Shown here: positions 1 through 5,836 of the stretch, one piece after another | How the letters are laid out: each line of letters starts with the position of its first letter | Position numbering within the stretch: position 1 is the first letter of the stretch | DNA from: Spirochaetaceae bacterium | GTDB lineage: Bacteria > Spirochaetota > Spirochaetia > Treponematales > Breznakiellaceae | Length of the DNA stretch: 6,803 nt | Direction of reading: 5' to 3' | Assembly: GCA_031288215.1 (NCBI GenBank) | Contig: JAITRV010000012.1 | Location: 1 to 6,803, forward strand | The notes under the pieces: model-generated | What the model saw: only the letters and a program-made list of their open reading frames with translations | Database searches by the model: none | What the model was told of the DNA's origin: nothing | Translations under genes and position numbers: made by a program

Positions 1-50
1 TATGCGGGAAACTGGTTTCATACCTGACCTTGCCTGTCTTATTTCTGTAA

Positions 51-76
51 TGAGTATCCTCAATTGAGGATGCTCA
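51..76. repeat. 26-nt near-perfect palindrome
   Basis: The core ATCCTCAATTGAGGAT (56-71) is a perfect 16-bp palindrome. It extends to 51-76, the only non-Watson-Crick pair being T55/G72, which would be a G-U wobble in RNA. There is no T-run on either side, so it does not look like an intrinsic terminator. The symmetric AATT centre without a loop fits a dimeric regulator's DNA site better than an RNA hairpin. It lies just after an open frame that stops at 48-50 and 28 nt from the terminator-like hairpin at 104-117. What binds it, and which gene it serves, cannot be told from this window. Confidence 0.55.
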
Positions 77-100
77 GCCTGCGAGCCCGCCCCGTGCTTC

Positions 101-117
101 AAAGCCCCCTCGGGGGC
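101..117 (-). terminator. Probable intrinsic terminator of the 165-605 gene
   Basis: On the minus strand a G/C-only stem (GCCCC paired with GGGGC, bases 104-108 with 113-117, tetraloop 109-112) is followed by TTTG. It lies about 50 nt past the stop codon of the minus-strand hypothetical gene. The stem is strong but short, and the T-run has only three bases, so termination may be partial. On the plus strand no T-run follows. Confidence 0.5.
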
Positions 118-164
118 CCTTGACAATTCAACCTCCTCACTGCTCACGCTTCTCTTGTTACCTG

Positions 165-605
165 TTATTTATAGGGCCGGAAGATCTGGGTAACTCCCCG
201 GCCGTCTTCAAAGAGATACCGCAGATAAAGCCGGCTGCCGGGCGTCAGGCGCCGCCACAGCAGTTCCTTCTGGATCTCCCAGGCCATCTCGATGCAATCC
301 TCCCGCCCGAGAATCTCCCGTTGCTGGGCGAAAAGGTAGTTCCCCCGGGGAAGCTCGAAGCGGGAAGGATCTTCCTGGGAAGCCGCTTCCCCCTCCTCCG
401 GCGCCGATACCCCCTTGAAGATCAGGGGCCCCAAATAGGGCTCTTCCGGCTCAAAGCTACGGTATTGGCCGGGGTTCAGCTCAAAACAGAAGATGACCTC
501 CCCCTCGGAAAGGTCCGGTTCACCCTCGAAGGCCCGCAGTTCCTCCCGGCGGGTATAAAACAGGGGATTCAGGAGGTCCAGGCTCAGAATAGGAAAAGCG
601 CTCAT
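165..605 (-). CDS. Conserved-looking hypothetical protein, 146 aa
   Basis: This is a soluble, acidic protein of about 146 residues with no signal peptide, membrane helix or cysteine cluster. The N-terminal half contains an ILSLDLLNPLFYTRREELR stretch. The C-terminal half contains FELPRGNYLFAQQRE, a tryptophan- and glutamate-rich helix (MAWEIQKELLWRRL), and a terminal strand pair RLYLRYLFEDG..TQIFRPYK. The F-LP-x-G-x-Y-x-F pattern is loosely like small-molecule-binding GyrI/SOUL-type domains, but I do not assign it to that family. The ATG at 605 is chosen over the one at 623. It has AAGGAG four bases upstream, and the predicted -10 box (624-629) puts the transcript start near 617, downstream of the other ATG. 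The gene stands alone, divergent from the lipoprotein gene at 811. Proteins of this style recall Treponema hypotheticals, from memory only. Confidence 0.8.
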   Translation of the reverse strand: MSAFPILSLDLLNPLFYTRREELRAFEGEPDLSEGEVIFCFELNPGQYRSFEPEEPYLGPLIFKGVSAPEEGEAASQEDPSRFELPRGNYLFAQQREILGREDCIEMAWEIQKELLWRRLTPGSRLYLRYLFEDGRGVTQIFRPYK

Positions 606-623
606 ATAGCTCCTTATGGCCAT

Positions 624-652
624 AGTTTACACCCGCTCCGCCAGGAGGTCAA
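624..652 (-). promoter_or_regulatory. Sigma-70-type promoter of the 165-605 gene
   Basis: On the minus strand, TTGACC (647-652; five of six consensus bases) is separated by exactly 17 bp from TAAACT (624-629; four of six). The predicted start near 617 gives a leader of about 12 nt containing AAGGAG before the ATG at 605. The fit of -35, spacer, -10, Shine-Dalgarno and ATG is good. Confidence 0.65.
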
Positions 653-724
653 CGAGGGGCGGCCCCTTGCTGAGGCAACGCTGAGGATGCCGGCACGCTT
701 GCTTCGAGATCCGCAGGGAGGTTC

Positions 725-757
725 ATTTTTCGATTTTTTTTCAATTTTTTTGTTTTC
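725..757. other. T-rich tract in the divergent intergenic region
   Basis: The plus strand has T runs of 5 (726-730), 8 (734-741) and 7 (745-751), then TTTTC (753-757), in otherwise GC-rich DNA. It lies about 55-85 bp before the lipoprotein start at 811 and about 75 bp behind the -35 box of the divergent gene. No strong hairpin precedes it, so it is a poor intrinsic terminator. It could be an UP-like or bent element for the lipoprotein promoter or a slippage-prone tract. No convincing -35/-10 pair for the plus-strand gene was found. TTGAAG at 760-765 with CATTAA at 784-789 (18 bp apart) is the best weak candidate. Confidence 0.35.
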
Positions 758-800
758 TATTGAAGCGCGGCGCGGGAGAGACGCATTAAGAAGTATATAT

Positions 801-805
801 GGAGG
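801..805 (+). promoter_or_regulatory. Shine-Dalgarno that sets the lipoprotein start
   Basis: GGAGG is followed by five bases and then the tandem ATGATG at 811-816. It overlaps the last base of the upstream ATG at 799, so that codon has no ribosome site of its own and is unlikely to be used. Confidence 0.7.
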
Positions 806-810
806 TTTCT

Positions 811-1851
811 ATGATGACGATACGTTCCCCTCGATGGGGAATCCTTCCCCTGGTTTTGATCGCCGTTTTCGGCGCCGCCTCTCTCAACGCCTGTTCCACC
901 GAAGCGGTTCAACAGAAGGCGATGGAGATTACGGCGATCGATTCCACCACACCGGTTTTTCTTGGATGCAAGACGGTAAGTTCCAAGGAAATAAATTTTG
1001 AGTTTTCCCTGCCCGTGGCGGTATCTTCCCTGGACTTTGATCCTCCCCTGGAGGTAGGTTCCGTTGCCGGGGGGACCACGGTCCGGGTGCTTCTGGCTGA
1101 GGCTCCCCCGGAAGGTACAAGAATAACGGCCAACCTGCTGGTGGAGGACGAGGTGGGGAATACCCTGGACATCCTCATCCCCTTCCGGGCGAGAAATGAC
1201 CGGCTTCCGAAGCTGGTGATCACCGAGATCCGCACGAAGCATACCAAGCCCAAGGCGGATTTTGTGGAGTTCAAGACCCAGAGCGCCGGAAACCTGGGAG
1301 CCCTGCGGCTGTTTACCGCCGGATTCAGCATGGAGGAACCCTTGCTGGAATTTCCCCCGGTGGAGGTGGCGGAGGGTGAGTATATCCTCGTCCACCTGCG
1401 GACCTGGGAAACGGATACGGCGGATGAGACCGGGACAGACCTCGGGGCCTCCGGGGGCGCCGAGGCGTTTCCCGATGTCCGGGACTTCTGGATCCCGGAA
1501 AGCGTGGAACGGCTGCGGGAAACCGACGCGGTCTTTTTCCTGGATCAGGACGGCCTGATTGTGGACGGCCTCCTGCTCAACGCCGACGACGGCAAATTTG
1601 CGGCCCTCGCCGCGGCGGCGGAACTCTTTGGCCGCCAGGGCAAGTGGAATCCCCCGGAAGGAAGCGCGGAAACGGGCTATGTCCCGGGAGACGAGGACGC
1701 GGTGGACAGCAAGGGTACCACCACGACCCGGAGCATCTGCCGCTGGGAGGAACAGCCCAACACGAACAGCGCCGCGGATTGGTACATTACGGCAAACAGC
1801 GGCGCCAGCCCCGGGAAGCCGAATAATACCACGGTCTATGAACCCAAGTAA
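811..1851 (+). CDS. Lipoprotein with Ig-like and lamin-tail-like domains
   Basis: This is a 346-residue envelope lipoprotein. Residues 5-28 form a signal peptide with a basic start (R5, R8), a hydrophobic core (ILPLVLIAVFGAAS) and lipobox LNAC, with Cys28 as the lipidated residue. Residues about 42-127 form a beta-rich Ig-like domain (SSKEINFEFSLPV, later VEDEVGNTLDILIPF), like bacterial Ig domains that precede LTD modules. Residues about 134-337 resemble a lamin-tail domain: LVITEI, DFVEF, NLGALRLF, EGEYILVHL, and the closing DWYITANSGASPGKPN, which matches the common LTD ending. The role is unknown; surface or periplasmic binding or a scaffold is inferred. The start at 811 is chosen over 799 because GGAGG (801-805) lies five bases before it and overlaps the 799 codon; 814 is also possible. 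The gene is monocistronic as far as seen, divergent from the 605 gene and convergent with the diguanylate cyclase. Confidence 0.85.
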   Translation: MMTIRSPRWGILPLVLIAVFGAASLNACSTEAVQQKAMEITAIDSTTPVFLGCKTVSSKEINFEFSLPVAVSSLDFDPPLEVGSVAGGTTVRVLLAEAPPEGTRITANLLVEDEVGNTLDILIPFRARNDRLPKLVITEIRTKHTKPKADFVEFKTQSAGNLGALRLFTAGFSMEEPLLEFPPVEVAEGEYILVHLRTWETDTADETGTDLGASGGAEAFPDVRDFWIPESVERLRETDAVFFLDQDGLIVDGLLLNADDGKFAALAAAAELFGRQGKWNPPEGSAETGYVPGDEDAVDSKGTTTTRSICRWEEQPNTNSAADWYITANSGASPGKPNNTTVYEPK

Positions 1852-1907
1852 ACGGAGGCCCTAAGGAACAAACGAAACGAGCTCGCCTCGCGCGCGTTAT
1901 GAAGGAA

Positions 1908-1935
1908 GGGGTGGCCCGGCAATCCGGACCGCCCC
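1908..1935. terminator. Hairpin between convergent genes, possible two-way terminator
   Basis: Twelve-base arms (1908-1919 and 1924-1935) with a four-base loop pair with one G-U and one C-A mismatch. The hairpin begins right after the diguanylate cyclase stop and lies 56 nt past the lipoprotein stop. Neither flank has a real T-run; the minus-strand side reads TTCCTTC. It is placed like a shared terminator, but the missing U-tract makes efficient intrinsic termination uncertain. Confidence 0.45.
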
Positions 1936-1936
1936 A

Positions 1937-3010
1937 TCACTGGTCCTGGCGGCGGCCCCGGTTCATCTCCGGCGGGAGGAGGGCCACCGTCCGCATATCC
2001 GGCGCCGCCGAATCCCTGAGGACGATGCGGTTCCGGCCCAGCCTTTTTGCCTCGTAGAGGACCGTATCCACCCGGCTGTACAGTTCCTCCACCGTATCCG
2101 TGGAACCGCCCCGCATGATGTAGACCCCCAGACTCGCGGTAACCCAGGGAGCAACCTCGGATTGTTCATGGGGAATCTTGAGATCAATGATCATCTGCCG
2201 GATCTTGATGGCTATCCGTTCCGATTCGGCCAGCCGGTTCTCGGTTCCCAGGACGATGAACTCCTCCCCCCCGACCCGGGCGGCATAGACCCCCTCCTCG
2301 ATCATGACCTGTTCGAGGACCCTTCCGATAGCTTCCAAGACTAAATCCCCCTTGGGGTGGCCGTAAAAGTCATTGTACTTCTTAAAATAGTCCACATCCA
2401 GCATGATGACGCAGATGGTCTGGCGCACATGGCGGCACACGGAACGGTAGAAATTCACCGATTCCATAAAATTCCGCCGGTTATTGAGGCCCGTCAGGTC
2501 GTCCTTGTTGCTTTCCTCCTCGAAACGGTTGCGTTCCGCCTCCAGCCGCTGGCCGATAATCATCCCCTTGATCGCCACATAGGACATATACCAGGTAAAG
2601 ACCATCCCGGTTATGGCCATGACGATGACATTGATCAGAGACGGCATCCATATGGAGGAGGGGTAATAGGGAACGGTCAGCGCGGTGAAGAGCAGCACGA
2701 TGAAAAGATTCATGCAGAGATTCATCAGGGGATTCATGACAAATATGATCTGGGAATAGAGAAAGAAAATCGTCGAATCGATCTCCGGAAGGCCGTGTTC
2801 CGTGATGCTGCTCAGGATATTGAACAGGACGAGGCAGGCGAAGAAAAGGGAAAATCCGGGATATATGAACTTTACGGAATATTTTCCTCTTTTATATATC
2901 CACAGGGTATAGAGGAACAGCAGGAATTCCATCAGGCCGAAACTCAGGGAGACCGCAAATTTGGCGGCCTTCTTTTCTACCAGCAGGGAATAGAGGGAAA
3001 ACAGGATCAC
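1937..3010 (-). CDS. Membrane diguanylate cyclase (GGDEF), 5' end uncertain
   Basis: This protein should make cyclic-di-GMP from two GTP at the inner membrane. Counting from the GTG at 3010 (357 aa), about five to six membrane helices span residues 1-148. A short helical linker (GQRLEAERNRFEEESNK) joins them to a GGDEF domain at about 166-333. Visible landmarks are DDLTGLNNRR (170-179), metal-binding Asp205 in MLDVDYFKKYND, GHPKGD (217-222) and the active-site GGEEF (247-251). The RxxD inhibitory site normally just before the active site is absent (EEGV instead), so product inhibition there is unlikely. The membrane part matches no sensor family I can name. The start is doubtful. GTG 3010 has no Shine-Dalgarno and sits in the middle of a helix whose first half (LLLASLAAAVAV) is coded upstream in the same frame. 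That frame stays open to a stop at 3167-3169 but offers no ATG, GTG or TTG other than 3010. The true N-terminus probably comes from the upstream ORF by a frameshift. Confidence 0.85.
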   Translation of the reverse strand: MILFSLYSLLVEKKAAKFAVSLSFGLMEFLLFLYTLWIYKRGKYSVKFIYPGFSLFFACLVLFNILSSITEHGLPEIDSTIFFLYSQIIFVMNPLMNLCMNLFIVLLFTALTVPYYPSSIWMPSLINVIVMAITGMVFTWYMSYVAIKGMIIGQRLEAERNRFEEESNKDDLTGLNNRRNFMESVNFYRSVCRHVRQTICVIMLDVDYFKKYNDFYGHPKGDLVLEAIGRVLEQVMIEEGVYAARVGGEEFIVLGTENRLAESERIAIKIRQMIIDLKIPHEQSEVAPWVTASLGVYIMRGGSTDTVEELYSRVDTVLYEAKRLGRNRIVLRDSAAPDMRTVALLPPEMNRGRRQDQ

Positions 3011-3063
3011 CGCGACGGCCGCCGCCAGGCTGGCCAGGAGGAGGCTTCTGATATTATGCCGGT

Positions 3064-3246
3064 TTATCCGGCCCCGGCAGCTCCGGAGCAGCCTTTTCGA
3101 GAAATTATTGTATCTCCAACGCTGAAGAATGGTGATACCGCCCCCCTTCTCTCTGCTTTCAGTCGCTCAAGTAAAGTATAATACATTACCGCGGCAAAAA
3201 AAAGAAACGCCGCCGCCGAAAGGAGGAAAACGGCAACGGCGCTCAT
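3064..3246 (-). pseudogene. Hydrophobic ORF, probable displaced N-terminus of the diguanylate cyclase
   Basis: This frame codes for 60 residues. The first 24 or so are a clear membrane helix (VAVFLLSAAAFLFFAAVMYY), followed by a basic segment (ERLKAERR). After the six-G tract (3141-3146, minus strand) it degrades into non-membrane sequence ending in GCSGAAGAG. A single -1 shift, or one extra G, at that tract would join it to the diguanylate cyclase frame and give a protein of about 436 residues with the helix that GTG 3010 cuts restored. No good Shine-Dalgarno precedes ATG 3246, which weakens the case. It could be an independent small membrane protein, an indel in the assembly, a phase-variable tract or a real frameshift mutation. 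Confidence 0.4.
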
Positions 3247-3265
3247 TTATGCATCATAGAGGAGC

Positions 3266-3296
3266 ATTACATAAATATAACCACGATCGCCCCCAA
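3266..3296 (-). promoter_or_regulatory. Weak candidate promoter for the diguanylate cyclase
   Basis: In the AT-rich gap between the NlpC/P60 terminator and ATG 3246, the minus strand has TTGGGG (3291-3296) and TGTAAT (3266-3271) 19 bp apart. TATATT (3274-3279) is an alternative -10 without a good -35. This gap is the only non-coding place for this gene's promoter, but the match is poor. Confidence 0.25.
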
Positions 3297-3309
3297 AGGT
3301 TACACGCGG

Positions 3310-3325
3310 AAAAAGCCGGTCCGGC
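3310..3325 (-). terminator. Intrinsic terminator at the end of the metal-transport operon
   Basis: Directly after the NlpC/P60 stop codon the minus strand reads GCCGGACCGGC then TTTTT. The stem is four G/C pairs with a three-base loop, followed by five T (3310-3314). The stem is short but GC-only and well placed. It marks the 3' end of the operon and separates it from the diguanylate cyclase. Confidence 0.6.
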
Positions 3326-3326
3326 A

Positions 3327-4367
3327 TTAGAGATTCAGCACATAGCGCAGGCCCGTGGAGACCCTCCAGGCCGCGCTGAGATCCGCCCGCCGGTCGGCTT
3401 CCAGGGCGGCGTCCCTTCGATAGGACTGCCAGGCGATCTCCCCATAGGGGGCCAGGGTTCCCCGGAACAGCCTGATCCGGAAGGGCGCGGCGGCAAGCCC
3501 TATTTCCCCGAGCCAGCCCGTGCCTCCGCCATAGGGCCGCCTCCGCTCCCCCGCCCGGATCGCCGCATCCCCCAGGCTCAGGGCGGGACCGGCGAAGATC
3601 CGCAGCCGGTCGTCCTGAAAGCCCAGGGAGAGGGTGACGGGCAGGCGAAAGACCGACAGGCTCTGATCCCAGGCGGGCCGCAGTTCCACGCCGATCCGCA
3701 GGGGGAGGAGCCTGAATTCCCGGAAGATTCCGGCCTGCAGGACGGCCCCCCGGAAGGGATCGCTATCCTCCAGGAGGAGGTTCCAGGAGGGGGCCAGGCC
3801 GAAGCTCAGGGAAAGGCCGCCGGATGCGTTCCCGGCGGCGCCGCGGGCCTTGCCGGGCAGCGCCGCGGCGGGAAGGGCCCGTCCGGCCCCCACGAAGGTC
3901 CGGCGCCAGTAGGATTCATCCAGCCGGGAATCGATCACCCCGGTTTTGGGGCCCTCGGAGGCGGAGTGGATAAAACGCCCGTCCCCGGTATAGATGCCCA
4001 CATGGGAAATCCCGGAGGCGGCGGTATTGAAGAACACCAGATCCCCCGGCAAAAGCGCGGACTCGGGGATGGGCTCCGCCCAGCGATAGAGGGAGTCCGC
4101 GGTCCGGGGCACCTCCATCTTCAGGGCGTCCCGGAAACTCAGGTAGATCAGGCCGGAACAGTCCAGGCCCCGCCGGCTCATGCCTTGGGACCGGTAGGGG
4201 ACGCCCCGGTATGTGCCGGCGGCGGCGATCAGCCGGGACCGGTCCGCCGCATCCGGGGACGCCGCGGCATCCTTCGAGGCCGCCGCCGCCAGAGAGGAGG
4301 GCCCCCAGAGGCCGCCGGAAAGAACCAGAACAAGAAGCGGGAACAAACAGCGCCGGGGATATTTCAT
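3327..4367 (-). CDS. Secreted NlpC/P60 peptidase with beta-rich C-terminal half
   Basis: This is a 346-residue exported cysteine peptidase that by family cuts the D-glutamyl-diaminopimelate bond of peptidoglycan stem peptides. Residues 1-30 form a cleavable signal peptide (RR start, LFPLLVLVL core, SLAAAA cleavage region). Residues about 43-165 form the NlpC/P60 domain. Nucleophile Cys70 lies in GLDCSGLIYLSF, His122 in SGISHVGIYTG, and His134 in RFIHSAS is the third catalytic residue. LLPGDLVFFN is the usual family strand. Residues about 183-346 are unlike this family: alternating polar and hydrophobic strands (GLSLSFGLAPSWNLLL, LRIGVELRPAW, VTLSLGFQ, LRIFAGPALSLG, WRVSTGLRYVLNL), resembling a small outer-membrane beta-barrel. 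The gene starts 38 nt after the lipoprotein and ends at a terminator, so it is the last gene of the metal-transport operon. The Shine-Dalgarno is weak (AAGGTG, 13 bases upstream). Peptidase assignment is firm; barrel is inference. Confidence 0.88.
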   Translation of the reverse strand: MKYPRRCLFPLLVLVLSGGLWGPSSLAAAASKDAAASPDAADRSRLIAAAGTYRGVPYRSQGMSRRGLDCSGLIYLSFRDALKMEVPRTADSLYRWAEPIPESALLPGDLVFFNTAASGISHVGIYTGDGRFIHSASEGPKTGVIDSRLDESYWRRTFVGAGRALPAAALPGKARGAAGNASGGLSLSFGLAPSWNLLLEDSDPFRGAVLQAGIFREFRLLPLRIGVELRPAWDQSLSVFRLPVTLSLGFQDDRLRIFAGPALSLGDAAIRAGERRRPYGGGTGWLGEIGLAAAPFRIRLFRGTLAPYGEIAWQSYRRDAALEADRRADLSAAWRVSTGLRYVLNL

Positions 4368-4405
4368 GCTTTATTATCGGCACCTTGGGGCCTTCAGCTT
4401 CCCGC

Positions 4406-5014
4406 TTAATGAACCACGTATTCAGCGCCCCGCTCGTCCTTGACGGTCAGGTCCGAGAGGGACAGGTAGAGATAGGGGAACCCGTCTTCCTCATAGTTTG
4501 AGAGGACCCCCACCGCCTCCACCCAGGCGTCTTCCGCGGGATAGCTCCGCTGGGGAACGCCCCAGGCCACCTCAAAGCCCGCGCTCCCGTCGTACCCGCA
4601 GCAGCCCGGGCCGTAACGGATAACGAAGCAGTAGGAGCAGTCGTAGCCGGCTTCGGTCTTGAAGATCCCCTCCAGCTTGATGGTCTTCCCCATATAATCC
4701 TCCGGGTTAAGGTAGACGTCGTTGGTCTGGGTGATGAACATCTTCTCCCGGATTTCGACGACCTCCCCCGATGAGGCTTCCGCCGGCGGCAGCCACCGTC
4801 CGGAAGCGGGGCCTTCTCCCAGCCGGAGGATCTCCGCACCCTCCAGGCCGGCCTGGTCCAGGACCGCCTGGTCCAAAAGGGGGCCGGCGGCCGGAGCGCC
4901 CGGAGGGGTTACCGGGCTTGAGCCGCGGTCCTTATTGGCGGAAAAGCCCGCCCGGGGACCGCAGCCTGAGAGGATCGCGGAGAGCGCCATGGCGGCGCAG
5001 ATTGTTTTTTTCAT
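4406..5014 (-). CDS. Cysteine-bearing lipoprotein, YcgQ-like domain, in frame with the permease
   Basis: Counted from ATG 5014 this is a 202-residue lipoprotein. MKKTICAAMALSAILSGC is a complete signal peptide with lipobox LSGC (Cys18). AAGGA lies eight bases before the ATG, so independent translation is likely. Residues 19-85 are a low-complexity Pro/Ala/Gly linker with a short LDQA repeat (DNA repeat GCCTGGTCCA at 4851 and 4866). Residues about 90-195 form a compact domain with NDVYLNPEDYMGKTIKLEG, then CSYC (126-129), VIRYGPGCCGYDG with Cys138-139, and FEVAWG. The Y..P..Y.GK....G and CC pattern resembles the C-terminal domain of Firmicutes YcgQ/TIGR03943 proteins, from memory. Four cysteines could bind a metal or form disulfides. 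It follows the permease with no stop between them and precedes the NlpC/P60 gene by 38 nt. A periplasmic role in metal handling is inferred from context. Confidence 0.75.
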   Translation of the reverse strand: MKKTICAAMALSAILSGCGPRAGFSANKDRGSSPVTPPGAPAAGPLLDQAVLDQAGLEGAEILRLGEGPASGRWLPPAEASSGEVVEIREKMFITQTNDVYLNPEDYMGKTIKLEGIFKTEAGYDCSYCFVIRYGPGCCGYDGSAGFEVAWGVPQRSYPAEDAWVEAVGVLSNYEEDGFPYLYLSLSDLTVKDERGAEYVVH

Positions 5015-5836
5015 ATGAATATTCCTTTTACAGAACTTGATTCCCCAGAAGATGAGGAAGGCAACGATATTCATCATCACCACGCTGGCCCCGGTGGGGG
5101 TCGCGTAGAGGTAGGAGATCACCACCCCGATGAAGAAACAGGAGAGGGACACCAGGGCGGAACAGACCGTGACGGTCTTGAATTGCTTGCAGAGCCGCAT
5201 GGATGTGAGGGCGGGGAAAATGATCAGGCTGGAAATGAGCAGGGCCCCCATCATCCGCATCCCCAGGACAATGGTGACGGCGGTGAGGAAGGCGATAAGC
5301 ATGTTGTAGACCCCCGTCCGGGTCCCCGTGGCCTTGGCAAAGGTCTCGTCAAAGGTTACCGCGAAAATCTTATGGTAGAAGAGGCAAAAGAGGATGAGGA
5401 CCGTTGCGGACAGGATGATGCTGAGGAACACGTCGCCCTTGGTCATCGCCAGGATACTCCCGAAAAGGTAGTTGCAGACATCGGTGTTCATCCCGGTGGT
5501 GAGGGAAATCACCATCACCCCCAGGGCCAGGGCGCCGGTGGACACGATGGCGATAGCCGCGTCCCCCTTGATGGTGCTGTTTTCACTGAGCCGGAGCAGG
5601 AGGAAGGCCGCCGCCACCACCACGGGGAGGGACACCGCCAGGGGAGCGGCGTTCAGCGCGGTGGCAATGGCCAGGGTCCCGAAGCCCACATGGGAGAGGC
5701 CGTCGCCGATCATGGAATAGCGCTTCAGCACCAGGCTTACCCCCAGGAGGGAGGCGCAGAGGGATACGAGGAAGCCTACCACAAAGGCCCGGACCAAAAA
5801 GGCATACGAGAACATTTCCATCAAGAGGCTAATCAT
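4406..5836 (-). CDS. znuB: ZnuB-type metal ABC permease running in frame into the lipoprotein
   Basis: Residues 1-274 form an ABC-3 family inner-membrane permease for zinc or manganese, about the usual full length. Family landmarks are LVLKRYSMIGDGLSHVGFG (36-54), a membrane-helix series, and GMRMMGALLISSLIIFPA near 210. It pairs with the ATPase encoded just upstream. No stop codon follows the last helix (FLIFWGIKFCKRNIH): the frame continues into the lipoprotein and stops at 4406, giving 476 residues. A TAA lies one base out of frame at the expected permease end (within TTCTGTAAAAGG), so a one-base indel may have removed the stop. ATG 5836 is chosen over 5899: AAGGAGG lies ten bases upstream and it overlaps the ATPase stop by eight bases, as in coupled pairs; the longer start adds a polar, unconserved-looking segment. 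Zinc versus manganese cannot be told. The symbol is by family resemblance. Confidence 0.8.
   Translation of the reverse strand: MISLLMEMFSYAFLVRAFVVGFLVSLCASLLGVSLVLKRYSMIGDGLSHVGFGTLAIATALNAAPLAVSLPVVVAAAFLLLRLSENSTIKGDAAIAIVSTGALALGVMVISLTTGMNTDVCNYLFGSILAMTKGDVFLSIILSATVLILFCLFYHKIFAVTFDETFAKATGTRTGVYNMLIAFLTAVTIVLGMRMMGALLISSLIIFPALTSMRLCKQFKTVTVCSALVSLSCFFIGVVISYLYATPTGASVVMMNIVAFLIFWGIKFCKRNIHMKKTICAAMALSAILSGCGPRAGFSANKDRGSSPVTPPGAPAAGPLLDQAVLDQAGLEGAEILRLGEGPASGRWLPPAEASSGEVVEIREKMFITQTNDVYLNPEDYMGKTIKLEGIFKTEAGYDCSYCFVIRYGPGCCGYDGSAGFEVAWGVPQRSYPAEDAWVEAVGVLSNYEEDGFPYLYLSLSDLTVKDERGAEYVVH

Noticed and set aside
1..50. Possible 3' end of a plus-strand gene (frame ending ...LPVLFL, stop at 48-50)
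   Set aside because: Only 15 codons are visible, other frames stop nearby as well, and there is no recognisable motif.
120..1001. Plus-strand open frame of 293 codons
   Set aside because: It runs antisense through the 165-605 gene and into the lipoprotein start. Its protein is Pro/Arg/Gly-rich without domain pattern and it has no Shine-Dalgarno. It is a GC-driven shadow.
799..1851. Lipoprotein start at ATG 799
   Set aside because: The only Shine-Dalgarno (801-805) overlaps this codon and serves the ATG at 811.
2357..3181. Plus-strand open frame of 274 codons
   Set aside because: It is antisense to the diguanylate cyclase, His/Gln/Asp-rich with no motif, while the other strand has a clear GGDEF domain and membrane helices.
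3129..4409. Plus-strand open frame of 426 codons
   Set aside because: It is antisense to the NlpC/P60 gene, with a Pro/Gly/Gln-rich composition typical of the complement of GC-rich coding DNA.
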